From a virus, in IMG/VR virus record IMGVR_UViG_3300037247_000703, positions 1 through 64,000 of that record: 64,000 nt of DNA. One strand, 5' to 3'. Position 1 is the first letter of the stretch. Every line of letters begins with the position of its first letter. The position numbers were made by a program, and so were the translations under genes. The notes beneath the pieces were generated by a model, which saw only the letters and a program-made list of their open reading frames with translations, did no database searches and was not told where the DNA came from. Below, one piece after another: positions 55,131 to 63,013 of this stretch.

Positions 55131-55699
55131 GCGTCTCGCTCCGGGTAGACCGGCATGCCCTCAGTCGACTCGCGCATCGGCATCACGACCGCGAGAAAAT
55201 GCTCGTGCCGAAACACAATCGGTGCGAGATTGTCGCGCGTGTGGGGATAGACCGCGACGATCCCATCTTCATCGCCGAACGCAAGCGCCATCGCGATCAG
55301 GTTTCGATCGATGGCGCGGTCGAACAAGTTGCCGCCGTACCGGGCGACGTTCATGCCCTGCTCGCAGTGTGGGCAGCGGCGGAACTTCGGGGTGCCACAC
55401 CACCCGCGCAGATCCTTGAGTCGGGCATCGATCGCGTGCGCACTCGTCGGCGCGAAGTAACTGAAGAAGGTGGTCGCATACGTTTCGGGCAACGGCTTGA
55501 GTCCGCGCGCAGCGGTGTCGCTGATCAGTTTCGTGCTCACCGCGAGCATTGACCAGCCGTTCGACGACACCGCGTAAGTCTTCCCGCCCTGCGTAAACGC
55601 GAACACGCGCGACGTGATATCGCGCTCGGCATGTCTCTTCTCGAACGTGCGCAAGGCTTCAAGAGTCTGGTACGCGTTGACCGATGTGGCTTGGCTCAT
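55127..55699 (-). CDS. Unknown protein with CPHC knuckle
   Basis: A 190-aa protein: YQTLEALRTFEKRHAERDIT, then FTQGGKTYAVSSNGWSMLAV and KFRRCPHCEQGMNVARYGG, ending in strands (FRHEHFLAVVMPMRESTEG). The strand-rich N-terminal half with GKTYAVSSNGWSM is seen in phage proteins of unknown role. Start chosen at ATG 55699, overlapping the upstream stop. Confidence 0.55.
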   Translation of the reverse strand: MSQATSVNAYQTLEALRTFEKRHAERDITSRVFAFTQGGKTYAVSSNGWSMLAVSTKLISDTAARGLKPLPETYATTFFSYFAPTSAHAIDARLKDLRGWCGTPKFRRCPHCEQGMNVARYGGNLFDRAIDRNLIAMALAFGDEDGIVAVYPHTRDNLAPIVFRHEHFLAVVMPMRESTEGMPVYPERDA

Positions 55700-55938
55700 G
55701 GCTTCACGATCCTCGGTTGCTCGCGCGGCTGCACTCCCTTGCACCTGTGCGTTTCGGTACAGCCGTCACAGATGAAATACTTGCAGGTCACGCACTGATT
55801 GACGTGCTGCTCGGCGGTGAAGTCTTCGCCGCAGTCGGGGCATCGCGGCTTGAACTTTTTGATCAGCTCTTGCCGCTTGCGAAGCTCCTTGGCTGCGAGC
55901 TTGGCATCTCGGTTCGCTTTCTCATTGCGCCCGCTCAC
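55696..55938 (-). CDS. RING/treble-clef-like zinc protein
   Basis: An 80-aa protein: basic helix (NRDAKLAAKELRKRQELIKK), then CPDCGEDFTAEQHVNQCVTC, KYFICDGCTETHRC. Eight Cys/His in a C-x2-C...H-x4-C-x2-C...C-x2-C...H-x-C order suggest two zinc ions cross-braced like a RING or B-box. Phage RING-like proteins are rare. Confidence 0.6.
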   Translation of the reverse strand: MSGRNEKANRDAKLAAKELRKRQELIKKFKPRCPDCGEDFTAEQHVNQCVTCKYFICDGCTETHRCKGVQPREQPRIVKP

Positions 55939-55941
55939 GAG

Positions 55942-56166
55942 TCAGGCTTTATGGGTGATGCTCGACGGCTTCTCGTTCACGGTGCGCGTCGTCAGGCCCG
56001 GCTGTGGTTCCATGTTGTACCAAGCATCGCGTGCTTGAGTTGCGGTGTTGAAGGCGTGAAGCGAATCCATCATGTACTGCGCGAGAATAAAGTCAGGCGT
56101 GTTGCTCTCATTTTCCTGGCACGCCTTGTTGAGTATGCGGGCCAATTCTTTTTCGAATTCAGTCAC
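55942..56166 (-). CDS. Small protein, unknown
   Basis: A 74-aa protein from GTG 56166, overlapping the upstream gene by 8 bp: TEFEKELARILNKACQENES, DFILAQYMMDSLHAFNTATQ. This pattern (FEKELARILN...S-x-T-P-D-F-I-L-A-x-Y-M) is a common phage hypothetical, sometimes near DNA-modification genes. Confidence 0.6.
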   Translation of the reverse strand: MTEFEKELARILNKACQENESNTPDFILAQYMMDSLHAFNTATQARDAWYNMEPQPGLTTRTVNEKPSSITHKA

Positions 56167-56497
56167 TGTCGTCTCCTTCGATCTTGGGTTCTCGGAAATC
56201 GTCGTCGAAAACGCCCCCCGCCGGAAAGCGAGTCGGCTTCTTCGATGGCGTCTTGCTGTCGGTTTCATCGAGCGCCGCGATCACAATCGTGATGAGCGAA
56301 TCATTTGCCTCGCGCATGGCATCGAGCACCGCGCGCCCGCTCGTGCCCTCGGGCGGATTGTCGAATGCCTCGCGCAGCTTCTCGGTCGGCAGCAACATGC
56401 GGAACTGTGTGTCGAGCTGTCGGTGTAGCGCGGCGCGATCTTCGAGTAACGCGCGCAGGTCGTTGACGACATTCACTTCCTTGATGTCGATGCTCAT
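56159..56497 (-). CDS. Small helical protein
   Basis: A 112-aa protein: VVNDLRALLEDRAALHRQLD, TSGRAVLDAMREANDSLITI. Helical with an acidic tail ending DDSD. Start ATG 56497 overlaps the upstream stop. Unknown. Confidence 0.5.
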   Translation of the reverse strand: MSIDIKEVNVVNDLRALLEDRAALHRQLDTQFRMLLPTEKLREAFDNPPEGTSGRAVLDAMREANDSLITIVIAALDETDSKTPSKKPTRFPAGGVFDDDFREPKIEGDDSD

Positions 56498-56715
56498 GAC
56501 CTGACGATCCTCCATTCTTCCTCTTCGCCGTGTTGCTCAAATTGGAAGTCGATGTCCATGCACACGATGAACTTTTCGTTGAGCTGCCGGATGCCGTACC
56601 ACTCGGGCGCATCGCCGCGCTGTGTGAGCGCCATGAGTAGCTTCACTTGATCGATGTCGAGCTTCCGTTGCGTGAACGTCGTGCCCGAGATGAAGCCCAT
56701 GATCGGATTAGCCAT
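56494..56715 (-). CDS. Small protein, unknown
   Basis: A 73-aa protein: FISGTTFTQRKLDIDQVKLL, EWYGIRQLNEKFIVCMDIDF. Strand-helix. Its ATG shares its first base with the methyltransferase stop. Confidence 0.5.
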   Translation of the reverse strand: MANPIMGFISGTTFTQRKLDIDQVKLLMALTQRGDAPEWYGIRQLNEKFIVCMDIDFQFEQHGEEEEWRIVRS

Positions 56716-58514
56716 CAACTCTCTCCCTGTTCGAGTTCGTGAAGACCGTGCGGCAAGTCCGCATCGGGTTCGGCAATCCTCTGCGCATAGATCGACATTC
56801 CAATCGCGCGATCCCATGCGTCGAGTGCGCGTTCTGCGTCAGTCAGCTCTGGTTCATCTTCCGTGATTGTCTGTTCGGAATCGGCCGCCGCCTGATCGAG
56901 CAGCGCTTCCGCGCTGTCGAGAAATTGTGACTCGGCCGCCGCTTGTAATCGCTCGGTCATGTCGAGCTGTTCGAAGCGAGTCTTCTCGTCGACGCCGGCT
57001 GCCTTGAGTAACGGGGCTTGTTCGGCCTCCCACTCTTCCCAGAACTTGATCCGAGCACGCGCGAGCGCGGCGTGCTTCTCGCCCAGCTCGAACCCGAGGA
57101 AGTCGAAGCCCTCGATGACGGCCGCGCAACCGGTCGGCCCCGACCCGCAGAACGGATCGAGCACGACGCCGCCCGGGGGTGTGATGATGCGGACGAGCCA
57201 CGACATGAGCGCGACCGACTTGACCGTCGGATGCGTGTTCTTGGCGCCCCCTGTGCGCCCTGCGCCCGCCCGCGGATTCCCGAGCCCCTTGCTCCCATCC
57301 TTGCGATCGGTCGCCTGACCGGCTGTGGACGCCTCGAACGCGTCGAGGCCCGCGTCACGCTCAGCCCGGCTGGGCTTGGCCTCGTAGCGGAAGGTCGCGA
57401 AGAACCGCGAGGCCCCGCCTATGTCGCCATAGGTGGCTAGACTGTCGGTCAGGTTTGGCTTCCGCGAACCGTGGGCGCGTGTCGATATGGCGGTGCGCCC
57501 GCTGTCGGCGTTGCTCCGGGCAATGCCGCCGCCCGCTAAGCCGCTTTGACGGTCTAGCTCAGCGACGGGGCACCCGACAGCGCAGTTCCACAGCACGACG
57601 CTCTCGTCGCCATACAGCGGCCCTGACGGCTTGTTGTCGCCGGCCTCGGCTCCGGTGTCCACAAAGCCCGCTGGCCGGCTCCCCTGACTACCCTGACGCC
57701 GGTCGCCGCGGATATGCCCCGTGCCAACAGGCTCGCAGTCCGGCCCGTGCGACAGGATCAGGTTCGCCGGCCAGCGGCCACCGTTCTTGCCGGCCACGGC
57801 TGAGCGGTTCGTGCTCGCCCAGCCGCTCGCCGACATCGTTGACTTGCCGAGTTGTCGTTCGAGCTTCTCGTCGGTGCCGATGCGACAGGCATCAATATTG
57901 AGCGCGCCCGTGCCGTACAGCAACACGTTGCGCGCGACAGTCTTCTCGATCGGTTTGCGCGCGAGAATCCAATGCTCGGTAGCTGGCTTGAGTGCAGTTC
58001 CCCAACCTTCCCACTGCTTGGCGGATTCTGTGGCAGGAGCGGTTATGTCCATCGATCCACCCTTGTCGGGACCGCTGCCGTAAACAAAGTTAGGTCCGTA
58101 GCTTTCCAGCTTCGAAACACTGCCGACGACATCACGCTCAGCCCCCGCCGCCCTGTCGATCGCCTTGCTCACGTCGAGCGACTTTGGAAAGCCGTTGCCG
58201 AAATGGTGATGCACGATGTCGCGGATCTCGAACTGCGCATCTTCGATCGCAAACGCGGTCCAATGAGAGGTACGAGGCAGAGCCCACACGAGCAGGTGCC
58301 CACCCGGCTTGAGTACGCGATAGCACTGCGACATGATCGTGAACAGCCAATCGATCCAGACGTCGCGCCCGCCTTTGTTCGAATCCCACTTTTTCCCCAT
58401 GAACGAAATGCCAGCGGGCGGATCGGTCACGATCGAGTCGATGCACTCGTCAGGCAACGCTGGCAAACCGAAACGTCGATCCATGTTCGGCGCGGTGATC
58501 ACGTTCCACGTCAT
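56715..58514 (-). CDS. DNA methyltransferase, DPPA type
   Basis: A 599-aa protein. The catalytic motif reads SIVTDPPAGISFMGKKWDS, so the usual aromatic residue of DPP(Y/F/W) is Ala; the SAM motif near the C-terminus is VVLDPFCGSGPTGCAAVIEG. A long insertion of about 250 residues lies between them. Motif order (catalytic before SAM) is that of the beta class (N4-cytosine or N6-adenine). A DPPA variant is known to me from other phage methylases. Probably modifies phage DNA against host restriction. Start ATG 58514 gives the shortest conserved N-terminus. Confidence 0.8.
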   Translation of the reverse strand: MTWNVITAPNMDRRFGLPALPDECIDSIVTDPPAGISFMGKKWDSNKGGRDVWIDWLFTIMSQCYRVLKPGGHLLVWALPRTSHWTAFAIEDAQFEIRDIVHHHFGNGFPKSLDVSKAIDRAAGAERDVVGSVSKLESYGPNFVYGSGPDKGGSMDITAPATESAKQWEGWGTALKPATEHWILARKPIEKTVARNVLLYGTGALNIDACRIGTDEKLERQLGKSTMSASGWASTNRSAVAGKNGGRWPANLILSHGPDCEPVGTGHIRGDRRQGSQGSRPAGFVDTGAEAGDNKPSGPLYGDESVVLWNCAVGCPVAELDRQSGLAGGGIARSNADSGRTAISTRAHGSRKPNLTDSLATYGDIGGASRFFATFRYEAKPSRAERDAGLDAFEASTAGQATDRKDGSKGLGNPRAGAGRTGGAKNTHPTVKSVALMSWLVRIITPPGGVVLDPFCGSGPTGCAAVIEGFDFLGFELGEKHAALARARIKFWEEWEAEQAPLLKAAGVDEKTRFEQLDMTERLQAAAESQFLDSAEALLDQAAADSEQTITEDEPELTDAERALDAWDRAIGMSIYAQRIAEPDADLPHGLHELEQGES

Positions 58515-58885
58515 TCGGCTAGGCCCCCATTGATGACCGACAGCTCTGCCCACGAGTCGAGCACGCGATACTCGATCGGGATGCCGCGCCCCTCGGCGTG
58601 TGCGATCCCGTACTGCATGCCCTTCGTGATTCCGAGGTTCGTATAGACGACCGTGGCATCGGCGACATCGCGCCACAGGAAGCCCGCCTGAATGCCTCGC
58701 TCGCGCTCGACCGGGATGCGATCATCGAGCACGCCCGGCTGAGTGTAGAGACCGTGCGAGGCGTAGGGGGCTTCGTCGTGGTTGACGATAGCATCGCGCA
58801 TGCACGCTCGAAGGAAGCGCAGGTTGCGCTCGACGATCTGATCGTCGTCGCTACCGTAAGGCGACTCGATGACGACGCGCCTCAT
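58511..58885 (-). CDS. DUF7768-like nucleoside 2-deoxyribosyltransferase-fold protein
   Basis: A 124-aa protein: VVIESPYGSDDDQIVERNLR (strand plus N-R pair), YASHGLYTQPGVLDDRIPVE (H and R patch), and DATVVYTNLGITKGMQYGIA. These three blocks match the deoxyribosyltransferase-like fold (DUF7768). May act on nucleosides or be a non-catalytic relative. Overlaps both neighbours by 4 bp. Confidence 0.65.
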   Translation of the reverse strand: MRRVVIESPYGSDDDQIVERNLRFLRACMRDAIVNHDEAPYASHGLYTQPGVLDDRIPVERERGIQAGFLWRDVADATVVYTNLGITKGMQYGIAHAEGRGIPIEYRVLDSWAELSVINGGLAE

Positions 58886-59064
58886 GGCTTGACCGGCCCT
58901 CGGTCGACATCGGCCTTCGGCATCGGTTCTCGACCGGAACCATTACAGTGGCCACAGGTTTTTTTGATTGGCTTTCCGTGGCGCCACAACCCTGTAGGAA
59001 GTGCTCGCGCGCCGTTGCAGCTCGTGCACGGTGTATCGGTGTCAATGTTCTTGATCGGCGTCAT
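58882..59064 (-). CDS. Tiny DnaJ-type zinc-finger protein
   Basis: A 60-aa protein: CTSCNGARALPTGLWRHGKP, KKTCGHCNGSGREPMPK. CxxCxG repeats as in the DnaJ central domain, one zinc expected. Overlaps both neighbours. Confidence 0.55.
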   Translation of the reverse strand: MTPIKNIDTDTPCTSCNGARALPTGLWRHGKPIKKTCGHCNGSGREPMPKADVDRGPVKP

Positions 59065-59768
59065 CCGTTGCCCTCGAAGATGCGGATGACTTCGGCGTAT
59101 GGCTTGCCGCCGGCCTCGCTGTGGTAGATGCGACCGAACGTGATCTCTCCCTCGACCTCGACGACACGTTCCGTCATGTTCTTGCGGAACGGCCACATGA
59201 AGTAATAGGGCGGCCCGGTGAACTCGTTGACGATCCACTCGATCGTCGACCGTCGAATGCTGCCGTACCGCCAGACGTTGACGACCATGTTCATCGCATA
59301 GCCGCGCAACTCAGCATCGCGACGGAAGGCCGCCGGCCACGGTGCGGTTGACACGAGTCCGAGTAGCGGGAACGTCCACCACGGGGCACCGACGACAGCG
59401 CAGACGATAGCGCCGGTCAGAGCGAGCGGGAAGGTGAGGGACTGTGGCAGGAGGTAGCAGAACTTCCACCACCGTTGTTCGCCCTTGGCGTCGAGCAGGT
59501 GAACATACTCATGTGCGAGAATCTTCGTCGCCTTCCACGGATTCTCTGCGACGAACTCGCGACTCGGGAACCAGACGATCGGATAGATAGTCGACACATA
59601 CTTTTTCATGTAGTGACGATTGAAAATCCAGACAACGACCGCGATCAGCTTCTGAACAAAGCTCTCGTTCTTGTAGCGAATCTCGAATCCGGGGATTTCG
59701 CGCGCGATGAACGCCGACAGATCGGCAAACAGGATTGCCGCCCGCTTTCGTGTGACTTGTGTTGCCAT
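59061..59768 (-). CDS. Membrane zinc metalloprotease-like protein
   Basis: A 235-aa protein. HEYVH (86-90) is an HExxH zinc motif; the third ligand may be in DAELRGYAM (about 150-158). Hydrophobic segments near 40-58 (LIAVVVWIFNRHY), 105-125 (LLPQSLTFPLALTGAIVCAV) and 126-145 anchor it in the membrane. The pattern H-E-Y-V-H-L-L-D...D-A-E-L-R-G-Y resembles uncharacterised phage metalloproteases. Substrate unknown; envelope or virion maturation roles are possible. Confidence 0.65.
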   Translation of the reverse strand: MATQVTRKRAAILFADLSAFIAREIPGFEIRYKNESFVQKLIAVVVWIFNRHYMKKYVSTIYPIVWFPSREFVAENPWKATKILAHEYVHLLDAKGEQRWWKFCYLLPQSLTFPLALTGAIVCAVVGAPWWTFPLLGLVSTAPWPAAFRRDAELRGYAMNMVVNVWRYGSIRRSTIEWIVNEFTGPPYYFMWPFRKNMTERVVEVEGEITFGRIYHSEAGGKPYAEVIRIFEGNG

Positions 59769-59776
59769 TGGTTCGC

Positions 59777-61846
59777 CTAGAACGGAATGTCACCGTCGGG
59801 TAAGTCGCCGCTGCCTCCGAAGCTGTTGTTCGCTTCGAGTAGGTTGCCTTCGGTGCCGAGAAACTTTGCGACGTCGCCAAGGTCTTCGGACCGTGGCACG
59901 CGGGGCAAGCTGCGAGTGAACCGCTTACCGTAGCCCTTGGTAACGAGTCGGTTGTCGAAGCACACGATCACGCCGCGATCGTCTTCGTCGCGAATGAGAC
60001 GACCGAAGCCTTGCTTGAACATCACGATCGCCCGCGGCACCGAGTGCACCATGAACGACGAATTCATGAACGACTCGCCTCGGAGCTTCTCGTTCAATGC
60101 GTCGAGCACTGGGTCGCTCGGTGACGGGAACGGTAGCTTGTCGATGATGACGCACGACAGGGACTCACCCGGCACATCGACACCGGCCCAGAACGACGAC
60201 ACACCGAACAGCACGCTGTCGATTTCGCGACGGAAGTCTTCGACGAGTTGTGTGCGCGGCTTGTCGCCTTGCTTGAACAGCGCCACTTGTTGAATCTGTG
60301 AGGCCGCGACGTCGTAGCAGTAGTTCAGATTTCGGAATGACGTGAACAGGCACAGCGTGCGCCCGCGCGCTTGACGGATGACGTGAACGATTGCGTCGGC
60401 GAGAGTCTCTTGGAAGTCGCGGTCGCGCGGATCGGGAAACTTGCGCGGCACGATCAATAGCGCTTGCTTGTGGTTGAACGGCGACTCGACGATCAGCCGG
60501 CTCGGCTCCTGAACACCAATCTCGTCTTCGATGTAGTCGAAGGTCTCGTCGGTTGCCAAGGTGGCCGACGTCATGATCACAGACGGCACGCTGTGAAACA
60601 ACGCGACCTTGAGCAGACCTGCGACATTGATCGGCTTGCCTTTGAGCGCGACCTTGTTCGCATCGCGGAAATCTTGCTCGATGAACACGACGGTGTTGTC
60701 ATCTTCCAGCTCCATCGAGTTGGCGATGATGTCTTTCATCGACTTGGCGCGGTTGCGCTCGATCTCGATGTCGGCCTTAGCGTCTTCCGTCGGCGCCGAC
60801 GCCTGATGCTGCCGCAGATTCTCTTCGACTTCATCGAGTGCCGCGACGAGCGGCTCGTACTTCACGACGCCCGGCTTACGAAGGCGCACGTTGTAGTTGT
60901 CGCTCTTGGCGTATTCGCGCAGGTCGTCAAAGAATTCCTCGCCGCGCTTGTTCATCTCGGTTGCCAGACCCGGTAACTTCTGCTTTTCCAGAAACCTCGA
61001 CAACCGCTTGAACGCACCCGGCGCCATTCGGTAGCCGAGAAAATCACGCGCGATGTCGACCGCCTCGTGCGCTTCGTCGAGGATCGCGACATCGAACGGC
61101 GGAAGCACTGCGCCGGCATACTTGATGTTCGCGAACAGAACATGATAGTTGCACACGATGATGTTCGCGAGTTTGGCTTCCTCACGAGCGAGCAATGAGA
61201 AGCATTGCAAGGCATGCCGGCATTTCTTGCCCTTGCAATCGTCGGCACCGACCGACAACCGTGACCAGTTGATGCCCGATGGCACGAAGGGAAGCTCGGA
61301 CTTGTCGCCGGTTTTCGTCTCGTTGGCCCACGCGAGCAGCTTCTTCATTTCGCCGTCGAACGTGTGGGCGGTCGTCTTGTCGGCGAACATGTCTTTCTGT
61401 TTCGCGCGCTCGGTGTCGCCGAGTAGCTTGGCCTCTTGACTGAGGCACAGATAGTTCGATTTGCCCTTGAACAGAGCGAAAGAGAACCGCCACGGTATGA
61501 TCTCTCGCAGCCGTGGCAGGTCTTTTTCGCAGAGCTGTTCTTGAAGCGCGATGTTCGCGGTCGCGACGACGATCGTCTTGCCGTAGAAGACGGACTGATA
61601 GATCGCCGGCACGAGATACGCGAACGACTTGCCCGTTCCGGTCGGCCCTTCACAGATCAGGTGATCGCCGGTTGCGATCGCCGAGAGCACTGCACGCGAG
61701 AGCGAGATTTGGCCGGGTCGCGGTTTGTATCCGTCGAACTTCTGCGAGAGGTATCCGCTCTCGCCGAAGGTTGCCTCGATCGGATCATCTACGCGCGGCC
61801 CCGCCATGCTCGTGAGCGAGCGCACCTGTTCTGTTTCGGTTCCCAC
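59777..61846 (-). CDS. dinG: DinG/XPD-family DNA helicase
   Basis: A 689-aa superfamily 2 helicase. Walker A EGPTGTGKS (66-74), VVATANIALQEQL, DEAH (257-260), SATLA-type motif (VIMTSATLATDETFDYI), and motif VI (QGFGRLIRDEDDRGVIVCFD). Cys at 134, 204, 209 and 215 form the Fe-S cluster site of XPD/DinG enzymes. Unwinds 5' to 3', probably at recombination or R-loop structures in phage replication. Starts 43 bp after the SSB-like stop. Confidence 0.9.
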   Translation of the reverse strand: MGTETEQVRSLTSMAGPRVDDPIEATFGESGYLSQKFDGYKPRPGQISLSRAVLSAIATGDHLICEGPTGTGKSFAYLVPAIYQSVFYGKTIVVATANIALQEQLCEKDLPRLREIIPWRFSFALFKGKSNYLCLSQEAKLLGDTERAKQKDMFADKTTAHTFDGEMKKLLAWANETKTGDKSELPFVPSGINWSRLSVGADDCKGKKCRHALQCFSLLAREEAKLANIIVCNYHVLFANIKYAGAVLPPFDVAILDEAHEAVDIARDFLGYRMAPGAFKRLSRFLEKQKLPGLATEMNKRGEEFFDDLREYAKSDNYNVRLRKPGVVKYEPLVAALDEVEENLRQHQASAPTEDAKADIEIERNRAKSMKDIIANSMELEDDNTVVFIEQDFRDANKVALKGKPINVAGLLKVALFHSVPSVIMTSATLATDETFDYIEDEIGVQEPSRLIVESPFNHKQALLIVPRKFPDPRDRDFQETLADAIVHVIRQARGRTLCLFTSFRNLNYCYDVAASQIQQVALFKQGDKPRTQLVEDFRREIDSVLFGVSSFWAGVDVPGESLSCVIIDKLPFPSPSDPVLDALNEKLRGESFMNSSFMVHSVPRAIVMFKQGFGRLIRDEDDRGVIVCFDNRLVTKGYGKRFTRSLPRVPRSEDLGDVAKFLGTEGNLLEANNSFGGSGDLPDGDIPF

Positions 61847-61889
61847 CGATTACCCCCTGACCGGGTTGCAGTTCGCCGCTAGCTAGCGA

Positions 61890-62654
61890 CTACTCGAACG
61901 GATCGATCTCCGCTTCCGGTTCGGGGGCGTTGCCGCTCTTGTCGGCGAGCCACTTCATCGCGGCGTCGAGCTTCGCGCCGGGCAGCTCCTTGACGCGCTT
62001 GATGTCGAACTTCGTCAGGAACGAATCCAGCTCGCTGCGGTCGAGCGCCTTGAGGCCAGCGATCAGCTCCTTGCTTTGTTTGTCGCTGATGACGCCGTTG
62101 CTCGAACTGCTCGTGCCCTTCTTCTCGTCGTCGCTGCTCGCGTTCGGGTTGGCCAGATCGTGAAGCTGAGCCTTCGCGATCTTGTCGACGAGACCCGGCA
62201 CGTCTTCGATCTTTTTGTCGGGGAGCACCGAGTAGGTCGTCTTCGGATCCTTGGCCTTGCCCTTGCGCTCCATCTCGAAGATCCACACGCCGAGTCCGTA
62301 CTTGGTTTTGCATTTGACGAGATCGTTGAACCAAGTCACGCCGTTCTCGAACATCGCGACTCGCTCGTCTTCCTTCATGCTGTCGCCGTTGCCCGTCGCG
62401 AGAACGTAGCAGTTGATCGACGCGCGGAAGCTCGGTTTTTTGTCGGCGTGATTGTCGGCGTAGGCTTTGCCTTCGTCGCTGTCAGCCTCGATGTACTGCT
62501 CTTGCTTCGTGTCCCAAAACACGAGCCGAGAGTGCGGCTCGCCAAGAAAGACGACGACGCACTTGTCGCCGTCGTCTTTCAGGCTGAGAAACTTGCCGCC
62601 GACACTTGCGTCGTCGGCCATTTGCTGACCGGTGTCCCATCCACTTTGACCCAT
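61890..62654 (-). CDS. Single-stranded DNA-binding protein
   Basis: A 254-aa protein: N-terminal OB-type segment (KFLSLKDDGDKCVVVFLGEP, HSRLVFWDTKQEQYIEADSD, then KYGLGVWIFEMERKG) and a C-terminal acidic tail ending AEIDPFE, the usual protein-docking tail of phage SSBs. Residues about 165-235 have a Ser/Asn linker and helices (ELIAGLKALDRSELDSFLTK). AGGAG precedes the ATG at 62654. Strong promoter upstream fits high expression. Confidence 0.7.
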   Translation of the reverse strand: MGQSGWDTGQQMADDASVGGKFLSLKDDGDKCVVVFLGEPHSRLVFWDTKQEQYIEADSDEGKAYADNHADKKPSFRASINCYVLATGNGDSMKEDERVAMFENGVTWFNDLVKCKTKYGLGVWIFEMERKGKAKDPKTTYSVLPDKKIEDVPGLVDKIAKAQLHDLANPNASSDDEKKGTSSSSNGVISDKQSKELIAGLKALDRSELDSFLTKFDIKRVKELPGAKLDAAMKWLADKSGNAPEPEAEIDPFE

Positions 62655-62699
62655 GATTCGATCTCCTGTTGGCAAAAAGGTTTCGGGTTGCGGAAACGC

Positions 62700-62729
62700 T
62701 TAATACCGAATCGGTCTGACAGGATGCAA
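62700..62729 (-). promoter_or_regulatory. Sigma70-like promoter of the SSB gene
   Basis: Minus strand TTGCAT (-35, 62724-62729), 18-bp spacer, TATTAA (-10, 62700-62705). Two DnaA-box-like 9-mers, TGTGGATTT (62742) and TGTGGGCAA (62761), lie just upstream. Confidence 0.55.
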
Positions 62730-62790
62730 CTGTTTTGAGCCTGTGGATTTGTGCGCAAGCTGTGGGCAAGCTGCCTAGTTCCGCGCAGCC

Positions 62791-63000
62791 TCAAGGAGTT
62801 CCGTTTCGAATTTTTTTTATGTGCTCGTCGAGGGCAAGTCGCTTGACATAGCGACACAGGGATCGATGCGAAACGTCGAGATGCTCGGCCGCGCGCGTCG
62901 TGTTCCCGTCGGTCGCGAGAAAGGCTGTGAGGATGCGCTTGCGCGCTTCTGCCGGGTGTTTCTCGACGAGCTGCCCCCACGGTGTTCTACGGTATGACAT
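62791..63000 (-). CDS. Fis-type HTH protein
   Basis: A 69-aa protein: LTAFLATDGNTTRAAEHLDV, SHRSLCRYVKRLALDEHIKK. The helix-turn-helix of Fis/NtrC (HTH_8) type is clear. Small DNA-binding regulator or architectural protein; start at ATG 63000. Confidence 0.75.
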   Translation of the reverse strand: MSYRRTPWGQLVEKHPAEARKRILTAFLATDGNTTRAAEHLDVSHRSLCRYVKRLALDEHIKKIRNGTP

Positions 63001-63013
63001 GGCTTGCCGGCTC

